From the NCBI GenBank assembly GCA_910577935.1, contig CAJTOT010000026.1, forward strand, positions 762-55,480: DNA of 54,719 nucleotides, in the 5' to 3' direction. The stretch is from an uncultured Hungatella sp. GTDB taxonomy: Bacteria > Bacillota > Clostridia > Lachnospirales > Lachnospiraceae. Under the pieces are notes generated by a model. That model saw only the letters and a list, made by a program, of their open reading frames with translations, was not told the DNA's origin and made no database searches. This document shows, piece after piece, positions 34,951 through 42,860 of the stretch (its first letter is position 1; every line of letters starts with the position of its first letter). The position numbers and the translations under genes are program-made.

Positions 34951-37002
34951 CTAATATGCCTTCTCTGCCGCCGCCTCCAGAGAGTAGCCGGTCTGGCTGC
35001 CTGTGAGCCTTTTTACAAACGGCAGGGCGAAAAACACATGTTTTCCACTTGCCTCCCCCCTGATATCCACATACCAGGCACAATTTTTAATAAGAAATCC
35101 CTGTTTCTCCATCCCGATATTCATCTGCATCAGGTCCAGCATCCTCATATGCTTTTCCGACGGATTCTCTTTGAGAAGAAGCAGTTTCAGATATCCTTCA
35201 TAGTTAAAGCCTCTGTCAAAACCTGCCCCTTCTTCTCCCTCCAAGGTCCTGCTGCTGCCCAATTCAAGGAGCCCGTCCAGGCTCATCCTCCACTCCCCGC
35301 CGGATTTCCAAAGCGGAACCTTTCCGCCGGACATCAGTATTCTCAGATCCGATATGGACTCTCCCACAGCCCATATGCCCATGATCAGACACGCGCCGAT
35401 CTCCACCAGCGGCGCCAGCCCTGCGCCTCCTGCGATCACAAGGGCCAGCCCGCGGGCTTCCTCTCTCTTTTGGGAATCCGACAGAATGTGGATCAAATTC
35501 AGCCCCTCCCTGACGGCAAACAGCTCCGCAACCGTCTTCTCCAGATTCTCCCTGTCCTGATCTTTTCCCTGAAGGATATATTCCAGCTCATACTTCACCG
35601 GACGCTCTCCCTCATCTAATGCGCTGGAGAAAAAATGTCCGCAGTACTCGTCGATTATCACCCTGTCTGTCACTGAACTGCCCGCGCCGCCCCTCTCTCC
35701 CTGGCTTCCCGGCGTCTTTGAGGGAAACTGCCCGGAGGAAAGCGCCGCATTGGAGATCTCTGTCCCTTCCGGCATCACCACACCCAAAAGCCCTGTCTCC
35801 GCCAGACTCTGCACCTGGTCTAAAAGATTCTGTTTCTCCTTGTCTCCCGAACCGTATTCCGTGGAAATCCCGCTGGCTCTGTATCCCTCTCTCCACAGAT
35901 CCGCCGCCGGAGCCAGGGAGGGCTCCTCATCTTCGTCATCGTCATCATCGTTGTAGACCGGCTCACTCTCCCCATCGGGGCTTTCCGGACTTCCCACCCG
36001 GAACACACGATGATCTGACCTTGTGACTCTACCATAGCAGAAAGCCTCCCGGGAGTTTTCCCCGCCCCGGCCGGACTGCCCCGCAGATGCCAGATCTCCC
36101 AAAAGCCAGCCTACCATCTCCTCGGTTTCCTCCAGCAGCTGCAGATTCTCCTCCGCAGTTTCCTTCTGATTCAGAAATTCCCGATGCCTTTCTCCGTCCC
36201 GGGCTATGTAAGTATCATAGGGATTCCACTGGCTTTCAAAAAGCTGGCCTCTGTCAGCCTGCAGATCCGGCTTCACCCGGTCTATATCGTCTCGGGACTC
36301 CTTCTGCTTTTGTTTCAAAATCTCTGCCTGTTTTTCATACGCCTCCAGCAGCTTGGGATACTGCTTTGCCGCCTTGCGGTAATCTTTTGCGGCATTGTAG
36401 AACGTCCACCCGTTATCTGAGTCCAAAGCCGACTGCACATCCTCCTTCAGACTCTCCTGCTCCCTGATATTCTCAAGCAGCTTCTCCGTGGCCTTCTCCA
36501 GCTTCCGCACCTCTTTTTCCTGCCCTCTGTAGGCATCTGTAAGGCTTCCGGCGCCGGCCCCCTCCGCCACATCCTTCAAAAACTGCTCCCCCTCCTGGGG
36601 CTGGAACAAAAACTGGCTGACCGCGCCATACTTCATGTACTTCAAAACCTCATCCGCCATATGCTCTCCCCCGTCGTCGGCGATTCCGATGATCCCTGCC
36701 ACCTCCATGGATTTAAGCTCCATAGGATACCAGTTATTCACCGTCAGATACTCCTCCACATAGTTCTCCAGGCTGGCGGTCAGCTCCTCCGAAACTCCGT
36801 ACTCCAGAGCCAGAATCTGATACTCATCCCACAGCTGGCGGTGATAGCGGCTGAACAATGTGTCCAGCCCGCTGTTAACCGCTGTCTGAAAATAGTATTT
36901 AGAACCAGCTGTCCTGGCCGATTCCAGCATCACACAGAGAAGAGCCGCCACACTCAGCAGACACATGCTGAGAAACACGGTAATTTCTCCTCTTGCCTTC
37001 AT
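34951..37002 (-). CDS. DUF5702-like large Tad-locus protein
   Basis: A 683-residue protein with one N-terminal membrane helix, EITVFLSMCLLSVAALLCVM (residues 6-25), with Glu in the pilin-like position, as in TadG/DUF5702 proteins. The rest is mostly helical and soluble, with long coiled segments (about 150-320) and an acidic run (DDDDDEDEE) near 350. The function is unknown; by position it is a minor pilin or pilus-tip/anchor protein. The start overlaps the flp stop by 1 base. Confidence 0.78.
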   Translation of the reverse strand: MKARGEITVFLSMCLLSVAALLCVMLESARTAGSKYYFQTAVNSGLDTLFSRYHRQLWDEYQILALEYGVSEELTASLENYVEEYLTVNNWYPMELKSMEVAGIIGIADDGGEHMADEVLKYMKYGAVSQFLFQPQEGEQFLKDVAEGAGAGSLTDAYRGQEKEVRKLEKATEKLLENIREQESLKEDVQSALDSDNGWTFYNAAKDYRKAAKQYPKLLEAYEKQAEILKQKQKESRDDIDRVKPDLQADRGQLFESQWNPYDTYIARDGERHREFLNQKETAEENLQLLEETEEMVGWLLGDLASAGQSGRGGENSREAFCYGRVTRSDHRVFRVGSPESPDGESEPVYNDDDDDEDEEPSLAPAADLWREGYRASGISTEYGSGDKEKQNLLDQVQSLAETGLLGVVMPEGTEISNAALSSGQFPSKTPGSQGERGGAGSSVTDRVIIDEYCGHFFSSALDEGERPVKYELEYILQGKDQDRENLEKTVAELFAVREGLNLIHILSDSQKREEARGLALVIAGGAGLAPLVEIGACLIMGIWAVGESISDLRILMSGGKVPLWKSGGEWRMSLDGLLELGSSRTLEGEEGAGFDRGFNYEGYLKLLLLKENPSEKHMRMLDLMQMNIGMEKQGFLIKNCAWYVDIRGEASGKHVFFALPFVKRLTGSQTGYSLEAAAEKAY

Positions 37003-37178
37003 CAGTACACCTCTTTTGCCTGCTTGTTGATCTCCGTGAAAATGCTCTGCAGAAGGGTGTTTATCTGCCCTTTAAAAACGATAACCAGACCGACCAAAAC
37101 CACCAGTATCAACACAACCTCGATAACTCCCACACCGTCTTCTTCCTGGAAAAACGCTCTCATCTCATTATTCATCAT
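37002..37178 (-). CDS. flp: Flp-family type IVb pilin
   Basis: A 58-residue prepilin. It reads MMNNEMRAFFQEEDG, then VGVIEVVLILVVLVGLVIVF and a short tail to EVY. The cleavage site is after G15 with Glu at +5, the Flp signature. It is the major fibre subunit cut by the A24 peptidase and assembled by TadA/B/C. The stop shares one base with the DUF5702 start. GGAGG lies 9 bases upstream of the first ATG. Confidence 0.93.
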   Translation of the reverse strand: MMNNEMRAFFQEEDGVGVIEVVLILVVLVGLVIVFKGQINTLLQSIFTEINKQAKEVY

Positions 37179-37193
37179 GGATATTTTCCTCCT

Positions 37194-38423
37194 TCAACCC
37201 ATCGCCATAACCGCCGGAACCATGATAATCACCATGACCACAATCAACATGAGAAACAGGGGCGCCATGAGTTTTGTCCTGGCCTCCTCACCCATGCGTT
37301 TAGCCGCATGTTTCTGTTCCTCCCATGCCGTCGTCATCTCCTGTTCCAGCAGCTGGTTCAAATTTTTTGTCCCTGTCTTCCTGTTCTGTTCCAGAAGACT
37401 GCTCAGTTTTATATAACACTGGTGCTGACACCGTTTTCCGAACTGACTAATGGCGGCTCCTTCCGGAATCCCGTACTGCATCTGGCTCAATGTCAGCGCC
37501 ATCTCCTCGTAGACGGGGCGGGGCTCTTCCCCTGTCCGCTCCCGCTTTTTCTCGTAATTTCTTACTATCCGTTCCCACGCTTTCCCCACTGTGAGTCCGG
37601 CTCCCAAGTACACCATCAGCTGGTAAATCACATCCGCGTAGTCCAGAAGAAGCTGCTGCTTCCGGTGTTTTTTCTTCTTCTCCTCCTTCGACTTCTCCTG
37701 TCTGGCGAGAAGCGCCGCCATGATCACCCCCAGCAGCGGCAGAAACAGGTAGGTTCTGCTCCCCTTCTTCCTGTACCGTATCGGTTTTCCTTCATATTCC
37801 CGGGGCAGAACCACATAGCGCTCCTGCCGGCCCTCGCTGTCGGATCTGCAGATCTGCTCCTCCAGAGCCCGGATCACCTGCTCTTCGGGCGTGCGCCGGG
37901 GCGGCCGCGCCTTGACAGAAATCTGGGTTTCTTTCTCATGGACACCGTCTGTCAGAACCACATCCAGCAGGACCTCCGCCCCCTCCTCAGGAATATGTTC
38001 CCTGTTGATTCTCCCAAAGGAATCTATAATCTCCGGCTCTCTGCTTTTCCACACCGCCCGGACTCCTATGTCGTCAAACAAGGTTTTCAGCTCCAGGTCA
38101 TTCCACACCTGGTCAAGAGACTGGTTCTCACCCAGAATCATCTGCGGCAGGCCCGCAGCAAGCTCCTCGAACACTGCTTCCGCCTCCTCTTTCGTGTACT
38201 GCAGAGAGGAAATTTCCACCCTGCAGGCAAGAGGCTCCTCGTAAATTCCGTCCACCAGAAACTCATAGGTTTTTCCGTCCCGGCCGTAGGCTTCCCGTTC
38301 CAGATAGCCCTGGCGAAGGTTGTCCTCGGCCTGCTCCCCATAATACGCCGCCCCGCACAACACCAGCCCTCCCCCGATGCACAGCAGCTGTTTCTTCCAT
38401 ATCTTTGACCGCTCTCTCCCCAT
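37194..38423 (-). CDS. tadC: TadC-type platform protein with N-terminal Ig-like extension
   Basis: A 409-residue T2SSF-family inner-membrane platform protein. The C-terminal ~170 residues match TadC (YADVIYQLMVYLGAGLTVGKAW, RMGEEARTKLMAPLFLML). The N-terminal ~220 residues are extra: a span at 12-30, then an exported domain with WNDLELKTLFDDIGVRAVWK and SREPEIIDSFGRI and a VLLDVVLTDG strand, similar to atrophied bacterial Ig-like domains, and a second span near 225-245. The ATG at 38423 has AGGTGGGG upstream. It is 10 bp after tadB. Confidence 0.85.
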   Translation of the reverse strand: MGRERSKIWKKQLLCIGGGLVLCGAAYYGEQAEDNLRQGYLEREAYGRDGKTYEFLVDGIYEEPLACRVEISSLQYTKEEAEAVFEELAAGLPQMILGENQSLDQVWNDLELKTLFDDIGVRAVWKSREPEIIDSFGRINREHIPEEGAEVLLDVVLTDGVHEKETQISVKARPPRRTPEEQVIRALEEQICRSDSEGRQERYVVLPREYEGKPIRYRKKGSRTYLFLPLLGVIMAALLARQEKSKEEKKKKHRKQQLLLDYADVIYQLMVYLGAGLTVGKAWERIVRNYEKKRERTGEEPRPVYEEMALTLSQMQYGIPEGAAISQFGKRCQHQCYIKLSSLLEQNRKTGTKNLNQLLEQEMTTAWEEQKHAAKRMGEEARTKLMAPLFLMLIVVMVIIMVPAVMAMG

Positions 38424-38433
38424 ATTTCCCCAC

Positions 38434-39153
38434 CTATGCCACTCTGATATCCAAAATCTTCCTCGACAGGTAACAGGACAGGGCATATACTGCAAGACAG
38501 CAGCTCATGATGATTCTCCCCAGAACCGTGTCGTACATCATCTGAAAAAATCCGGGAGAAGTCATGTCGATATAGACGATCATGAAAAACGGAATAAAGC
38601 TCATAACCTTCTGCTCAAACTGCACCGACGCCGTCATGGTGCGGATCTCCTCCTTGACCTGGCTCTGATCCTCCATCACCGACACGGTGCGGCTGATAAT
38701 CGATACCAGCCTCCCCCCGCTCCTCCTGGCAATCTGAAATATCTGGGCAAAACGCTCCGCCTCCTCGAGCCCGCTTCTTACTGCGAAGTTCTGCAGAACC
38801 TCCTCCACCGTCCGGTTCATCTTAATCTCTCCTGTCATGAAGGCAAACTCCCGCACGATCATTTCCCCCGGACCATAAAGCCGCTCCAGCTCCCGGCAGC
38901 TGGCCTCCACCGCGTTCTCTGCCGAGTATCCGGCGCTCAAAAACCCTGACATAATCTGAATAGCCTCCTTAAACTGAAGCTCCAGTTTCCTCAGCTGGTC
39001 CTTTCTCCATTGCTTTTCATAAAATACAGGATAGACGCAGGAGGCAGCGGCGCATAAAACAAAGGCCGTCATGCTGCGGTAACAGGCGTAGGCCACTGCT
39101 GCCGCCATGCAAATCCCCTGTCCCAGGGCCAAAAGCCTCCGTCTGATACCCAT
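38434..39153 (-). CDS. tadB: TadB-type platform protein
   Basis: A T2SSF-family membrane protein that, with TadC, forms the inner-membrane platform driven by TadA. It has N-terminal spans around MAAAVAYACYRSMTAFVLCA, the conserved GYSAENAVEASCRELERLYG region and two C-terminal spans. I chose the ATG at 39153 as the start of the folded protein; the frame is open to 39360 within tadA, but that part is Arg/Gly-rich and looks like overlap. There is no strong ribosome site, so the start is uncertain. Confidence 0.85.
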   Translation of the reverse strand: MGIRRRLLALGQGICMAAAVAYACYRSMTAFVLCAAASCVYPVFYEKQWRKDQLRKLELQFKEAIQIMSGFLSAGYSAENAVEASCRELERLYGPGEMIVREFAFMTGEIKMNRTVEEVLQNFAVRSGLEEAERFAQIFQIARRSGGRLVSIISRTVSVMEDQSQVKEEIRTMTASVQFEQKVMSFIPFFMIVYIDMTSPGFFQMMYDTVLGRIIMSCCLAVYALSCYLSRKILDIRVA

Positions 39154-39226
39154 AGGCCCCACCACGTCCCTGCTTCCGGGGCCAGGACTCCCGCGTCCTG
39201 CATCCCGGCGCCCGAAGTCCCTGCGT

Positions 39227-40537
39227 TCAGCATTCTTCCCCCGCCCGCCGCAGTTTCTCCCGATTTTTAAGTTCTCCCTTTTCTTTAAGGCCTCCGTCTT
39301 CGAACTGGTAGAGTTCGTGAAGCCGAATCTCCCCTTCCTCATAATTATCCACCTCCACAATCCACAATACTCTTCTGCTCTTGTCTCCGATGCGCCCCAG
39401 GTGAATGAGGATGTCCAGCGCCGACGCGATCTGGCTCCGGATAGCTGCCAGAGGCAGGTCCGCCCCCATGAGAACCATGGTCTCCAGGCGGGCCACCATG
39501 TCTTTCGGGCTGTTGCCGTGGCCGCTGCTCATGCCCCCGTCGTGCCCTGTGTTATAGCTGTTCAAAAGCTCCAGAGCCTCTTTCCCCCTGACTTCCCCCA
39601 CGATGATCCTGTCCGGGTTCATGCGCAGAGAGGCTCGTATCAGATCGCCTATTCCGATGGCGCCCTCCCCCTGGGAGTTGGCCGTGCGGGTCTCTAAACG
39701 GATCAGATTCTTTACCTGCTGTATCTGCAGCTCCGCCGAATCCTCGATGGTAATCACCCGCTCATCTTGGGGAATATAGGCGGACAGGGCATTTAAAAAC
39801 GTCGTCTTCCCCGAGTTCGTTCCCCCGCTGATAAAGATGTTGTAACCTGCCCGGACCAGTTTTTTTAAAAATTCCGCCGCCTCAAAACTGACTGTCCCCG
39901 ACTCGATCAGCATGTTCATGGTAATCTGCCTCGGAAACTTTCTGATGGTCACGACAGGGCCGTCCAGGGAGATGGGAGGCAGCACCACATGGACCCTGGA
40001 GCCGTCGGGCAGCCGGGCATCCGCGATGGGCGATGCCACATTGACCGTCCGGTTCACCTGGCTCACCATCTGCTGAATCATATCTTCCAGCTGTTCTAAG
40101 GAGTCAAACTCCTGGTCCCACAGCTCCATACGGCCCCTTCTCTCCACAAACACATGCCCCGGCCCGTTGATCATAACCTCCGTAATATCCGGGTCGTCGA
40201 TGAGCTGCTGGAGAATATCCAGTTTGCGGAAAGAATTAAACAGCGCCGCCCGAAGCTCTATCCTCTCCTTGAGAGGAAGATACTCCCTCTCCCCCTTCTC
40301 CATGATCAGCCTGTCGATAAGCTCATACAGCTCCTCATCATTTATATCCCTGTTGCCGCTGACTTCCTGGCGTATCTGCTCTCTCAGCTCCTCCCTGATT
40401 CCTCTCCGCCTTTGAGCCCGCTCTCCCCGGACGTCCTTTTTCCTGCCCCCCTGGACTCTCCCCTTATGCCGCCGCTCTGCCTCCTGCCGCCTTCCCCCGT
40501 TTTTCCCAGACTCTGTTCTCCCTCTTTTCACAGCCAT
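39227..40537 (-). CDS. tadA: TadA/CpaF-type secretion ATPase
   Basis: The motor for Flp pilus assembly. 436 residues with Walker A SGGTNSGKTTFLNAL (about 245-259), an Asp box near IIVGEVRGKEAL and a His box GHDGGMSSGHGNSP. The N-terminal 40 residues are very basic and disordered; the usual N1 domain follows (RDINDEELYELIDRLI). GGGGAG precedes the ATG. Confidence 0.95.
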   Translation of the reverse strand: MAVKRGRTESGKNGGRRQEAERRHKGRVQGGRKKDVRGERAQRRRGIREELREQIRQEVSGNRDINDEELYELIDRLIMEKGEREYLPLKERIELRAALFNSFRKLDILQQLIDDPDITEVMINGPGHVFVERRGRMELWDQEFDSLEQLEDMIQQMVSQVNRTVNVASPIADARLPDGSRVHVVLPPISLDGPVVTIRKFPRQITMNMLIESGTVSFEAAEFLKKLVRAGYNIFISGGTNSGKTTFLNALSAYIPQDERVITIEDSAELQIQQVKNLIRLETRTANSQGEGAIGIGDLIRASLRMNPDRIIVGEVRGKEALELLNSYNTGHDGGMSSGHGNSPKDMVARLETMVLMGADLPLAAIRSQIASALDILIHLGRIGDKSRRVLWIVEVDNYEEGEIRLHELYQFEDGGLKEKGELKNREKLRRAGEEC

Positions 40538-40602
40538 GTTCTCTCCCCGTCCCGATCACTGTTTCACATTTTCCTGACTCCCGCCGATCTATCCCAAAGC
40601 TC

Positions 40603-41604
40603 TCACCTCCAGGGTATCCCCTTGAGGAGAGTTCTCACATAATCTCCCAGCTCCCCCCACAAAAGCTGCTCCATGTAGGTATCCTTTCTCCCGAAACTGC
40701 TGTGGTAGGGCAGCTTTACCCGGCGGATTCTGTCCTTTAAATCTTCCCTTTTGGAAACCTGAAGGTACTCATCGAACTCCTCCAGCTTCGCCGCCGACAC
40801 GCTGTCCTCCTTCACCGGCATAAAGATCACGTCACATCCTGCCAGAACCGGTATCATATTACACACCACCTGTCCCAAATCCACAATCACATACTCGTAC
40901 CCGCACTCCACAGCGGCCTGCTCCACCAGGAGCGCCGCTTCCTCCCCGGTCAGCTGCTCCAAATCCTCCGGGTATCGTATAGGGGGAATGTAATCCATAT
41001 CTTTCCAGGTATAAGCCATGCTCCGAAGCCTCATGACCCCGAAATCCTCCTGTCTGAAAAAGTACAGCACATCAGACAGATCCCCTCTGCATTCCCCGTC
41101 GATGAGCCTGGAAAAGCCGGCAAAGGCCTCAAAGCTTATATACAGCACCTTGCTGTCTCTGGCCAGCTGCTGGCCCATGGTAAGCGCCAGGGAGGTCTTG
41201 AGGCACCGGCTCACCGGAGAATAGATGCCGATGATCCTGGCCCTTTTTCCCACGGCGACCAGCATAGGCTGAGGTTTTTCGCAGTAATATGCCATGACCT
41301 CCCGTATCACGCTGTCCGCCGACTGATACTTGTAGACGCTTGGGTAACTTCCCGACGCAGGCACCACCTCCCCCTCCGCCAGGGTGACCACCGCCTTGGC
41401 GCCGATCTCCTCCGCGGCCTTGGAGGGCGTGCTGCTTCCCACCAGAAGGATCTCTATAGGATGGTGTTTCCCGTACTCCTTCAGGGTTTCCATAGATGTA
41501 AACGGCACAACCATAAAAGGCACTTTCTCTTTCTGGTTCACCACGTCGGCAAACCGCTCTGCATAGCCGGCATCTACATCGTAGACTGCCATGATCTTCT
41601 CCAT
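40603..41604 (-). CDS. tadZ: TadZ/CpaE-type ATPase-like protein with altered P-loop
   Basis: A 333-residue ParA/MinD-superfamily protein that places Tad machines. Residues 1-115 are an atypical receiver-like domain. The ATPase part starts near 130 with IGIYSPVSRCLKTSLALT, where the usual GK[TS] loop is SRCLKTS; Lys and Thr remain but the Gly before Lys is Leu. YVIVDLGQVVCNM is the Walker-B-like strand. The ATG at 41604 has AGGAGG upstream. Confidence 0.85.
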   Translation of the reverse strand: MEKIMAVYDVDAGYAERFADVVNQKEKVPFMVVPFTSMETLKEYGKHHPIEILLVGSSTPSKAAEEIGAKAVVTLAEGEVVPASGSYPSVYKYQSADSVIREVMAYYCEKPQPMLVAVGKRARIIGIYSPVSRCLKTSLALTMGQQLARDSKVLYISFEAFAGFSRLIDGECRGDLSDVLYFFRQEDFGVMRLRSMAYTWKDMDYIPPIRYPEDLEQLTGEEAALLVEQAAVECGYEYVIVDLGQVVCNMIPVLAGCDVIFMPVKEDSVSAAKLEEFDEYLQVSKREDLKDRIRRVKLPYHSSFGRKDTYMEQLLWGELGDYVRTLLKGIPWR

Positions 41605-41640
41605 GATGCCTCCTTTCTCTTTCATATGGTTCCGGACAAG

Positions 41641-42180
41641 TCAGCACAAAATTTCCAGAACCATATACCACACGCAGCCTCCCAGCAGGCAGAGGCCCAG
41701 GGGGATCACCACATGTTTTCCGTCTCTCGATGCCCGGTAGTAGGGCACCGCTTCTCTTGTGAGGAACAACCGCCTGATGTAGGCGAAAAAATATCTCAGA
41801 CGCTGATAAAGATTCTTATATATCAGCATTTTCAGAAAAGCCAGAAAGGCTCCTATGAAAAATCCGTACAAAATAACACATGCGCCGGCCTTGAATCCCA
41901 GATATCCGGCTATCAGGGCCATAAGCTTCACATCCCCGGCCCCGATCATGCGGAGATGAAACAGAGGAAACCACAAGGCGGTCACTGCCGCAAGCCTCGC
42001 CATGTAAAAAGCCGTCTGCCCCGTTCTGCCGCCTGCCGGGGACATCTGCCATGTGATCCCCAGACCGCACACACAGGCACAGACACACCACCAGTTGGGA
42101 ATTCTCTGCTCCCTGACATCATACCAGGCGCCTCCCAGCAGAACAACTGCCAAAAGTCCTGTTCTCAGATAAATAGACAC
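41641..42180 (-). CDS. tadV: A24 prepilin peptidase (TadV/CpaA type)
   Basis: A 179-residue membrane peptidase that cuts the leader of Flp. Catalytic Asp residues are in YDVREQRIPN and GAGDVKLMAL. About five spans are predicted. The GTG at 42180 has GGAGGTGGA before it; an ATG at 42198 is possible. It is the first gene after the tad promoter. Confidence 0.88.
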   Translation of the reverse strand: MSIYLRTGLLAVVLLGGAWYDVREQRIPNWWCVCACVCGLGITWQMSPAGGRTGQTAFYMARLAAVTALWFPLFHLRMIGAGDVKLMALIAGYLGFKAGACVILYGFFIGAFLAFLKMLIYKNLYQRLRYFFAYIRRLFLTREAVPYYRASRDGKHVVIPLGLCLLGGCVWYMVLEILC

Positions 42181-42300
42181 TCCACCTCCCCCATACATCT
42201 CTGTCTTCTGCGGAAATCTCTGTCCGAAACGGACGGTACAATCTGAACCATAATCTGAATCGCTTGTTAAGCACTTGTGAATTGTGCTGACTGTTACTCT

Positions 42301-42329
42301 ATTATGCACGCTGCAGTGCAAAATGTCAA
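42301..42329 (-). promoter_or_regulatory. Sigma-A promoter of the tad operon
   Basis: Minus-strand TTGACA (42329-42324), a 17-base spacer and CATAAT (42306-42301). It is the only strong promoter seen before the tad genes. The leader is about 110 bases. Confidence 0.75.
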
Positions 42330-42348
42330 GAACTTTTTTATGTCCTCG

Positions 42349-42377
42349 TTGACCATCTCCCGGTAAAATGGTAAAAT
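42349..42377 (+). promoter_or_regulatory. Promoter of the DUF2508 gene
   Basis: TTGACC (42349-42354), a 17-base spacer and TAAAAT (42372-42377). It is divergent from the tad promoter; the two -35 boxes are 19 bp apart, so one regulator could affect both. Confidence 0.65.
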
Positions 42378-42451
42378 AGAGTTAATTTCCATGTATAAAA
42401 ATTCCATTTCCGAGGATAATAACCTGTATCAAACTTTGGGAGATGACATAT

Positions 42452-42697
42452 ATGAAGCATGGAAAAAAGATAAGTACTGCTTTGACCAGATTCAGAGAAC
42501 GGCAGGCTCTTCGGGCAGAGATCGAGCAGACGCGCCACAGCATCGATTCGGCAAGGAATCATTTTGAACAGGTAGTGGACCCGACTCTCATCGACTGCTA
42601 TATCTATGAACTGAACGCGGCGCAGCTGCGGTATCAGTTTCTGCTCCGCAGCTTTAAGAATCTGGAAGCAGAACCACAGAGCTCTTCTCTGTCCTGA
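42452..42697 (+). CDS. DUF2508 (YaaL-like) small protein
   Basis: An 81-residue, mostly helical cytoplasmic protein. The end VVDPTLIDCYIYELNAAQLR then YQFLLR is the DUF2508 signature. Its function is unknown; in B. subtilis yaaL lies beside bofA and recR. The ATG at 42452 has GGGAG 9 bases upstream; an ATG at 42443 would be too close to it. Confidence 0.8.
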   Translation: MKHGKKISTALTRFRERQALRAEIEQTRHSIDSARNHFEQVVDPTLIDCYIYELNAAQLRYQFLLRSFKNLEAEPQSSSLS

Positions 42698-42860
42698 CCG
42701 CTGCAGGCAGCAGGTATCTGGCGGCCACACAGGTTCCGGCGCCGGGCTTTCTCTGTCCGGCAGGAATCTTTCTGACAATCACGCCGCGTCTCTTGTCATA
42801 GCCGGTATGGACAGCATGACGGCCGGGGGGCTGTCTTAAAATTTATGGAGGTACAGTGTT

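Noticed and set aside
38434..39360. Longer TadB of 308 residues
   Set aside because: The extra N terminus overlaps tadA, is Arg/Gly-rich and has no ribosome site.
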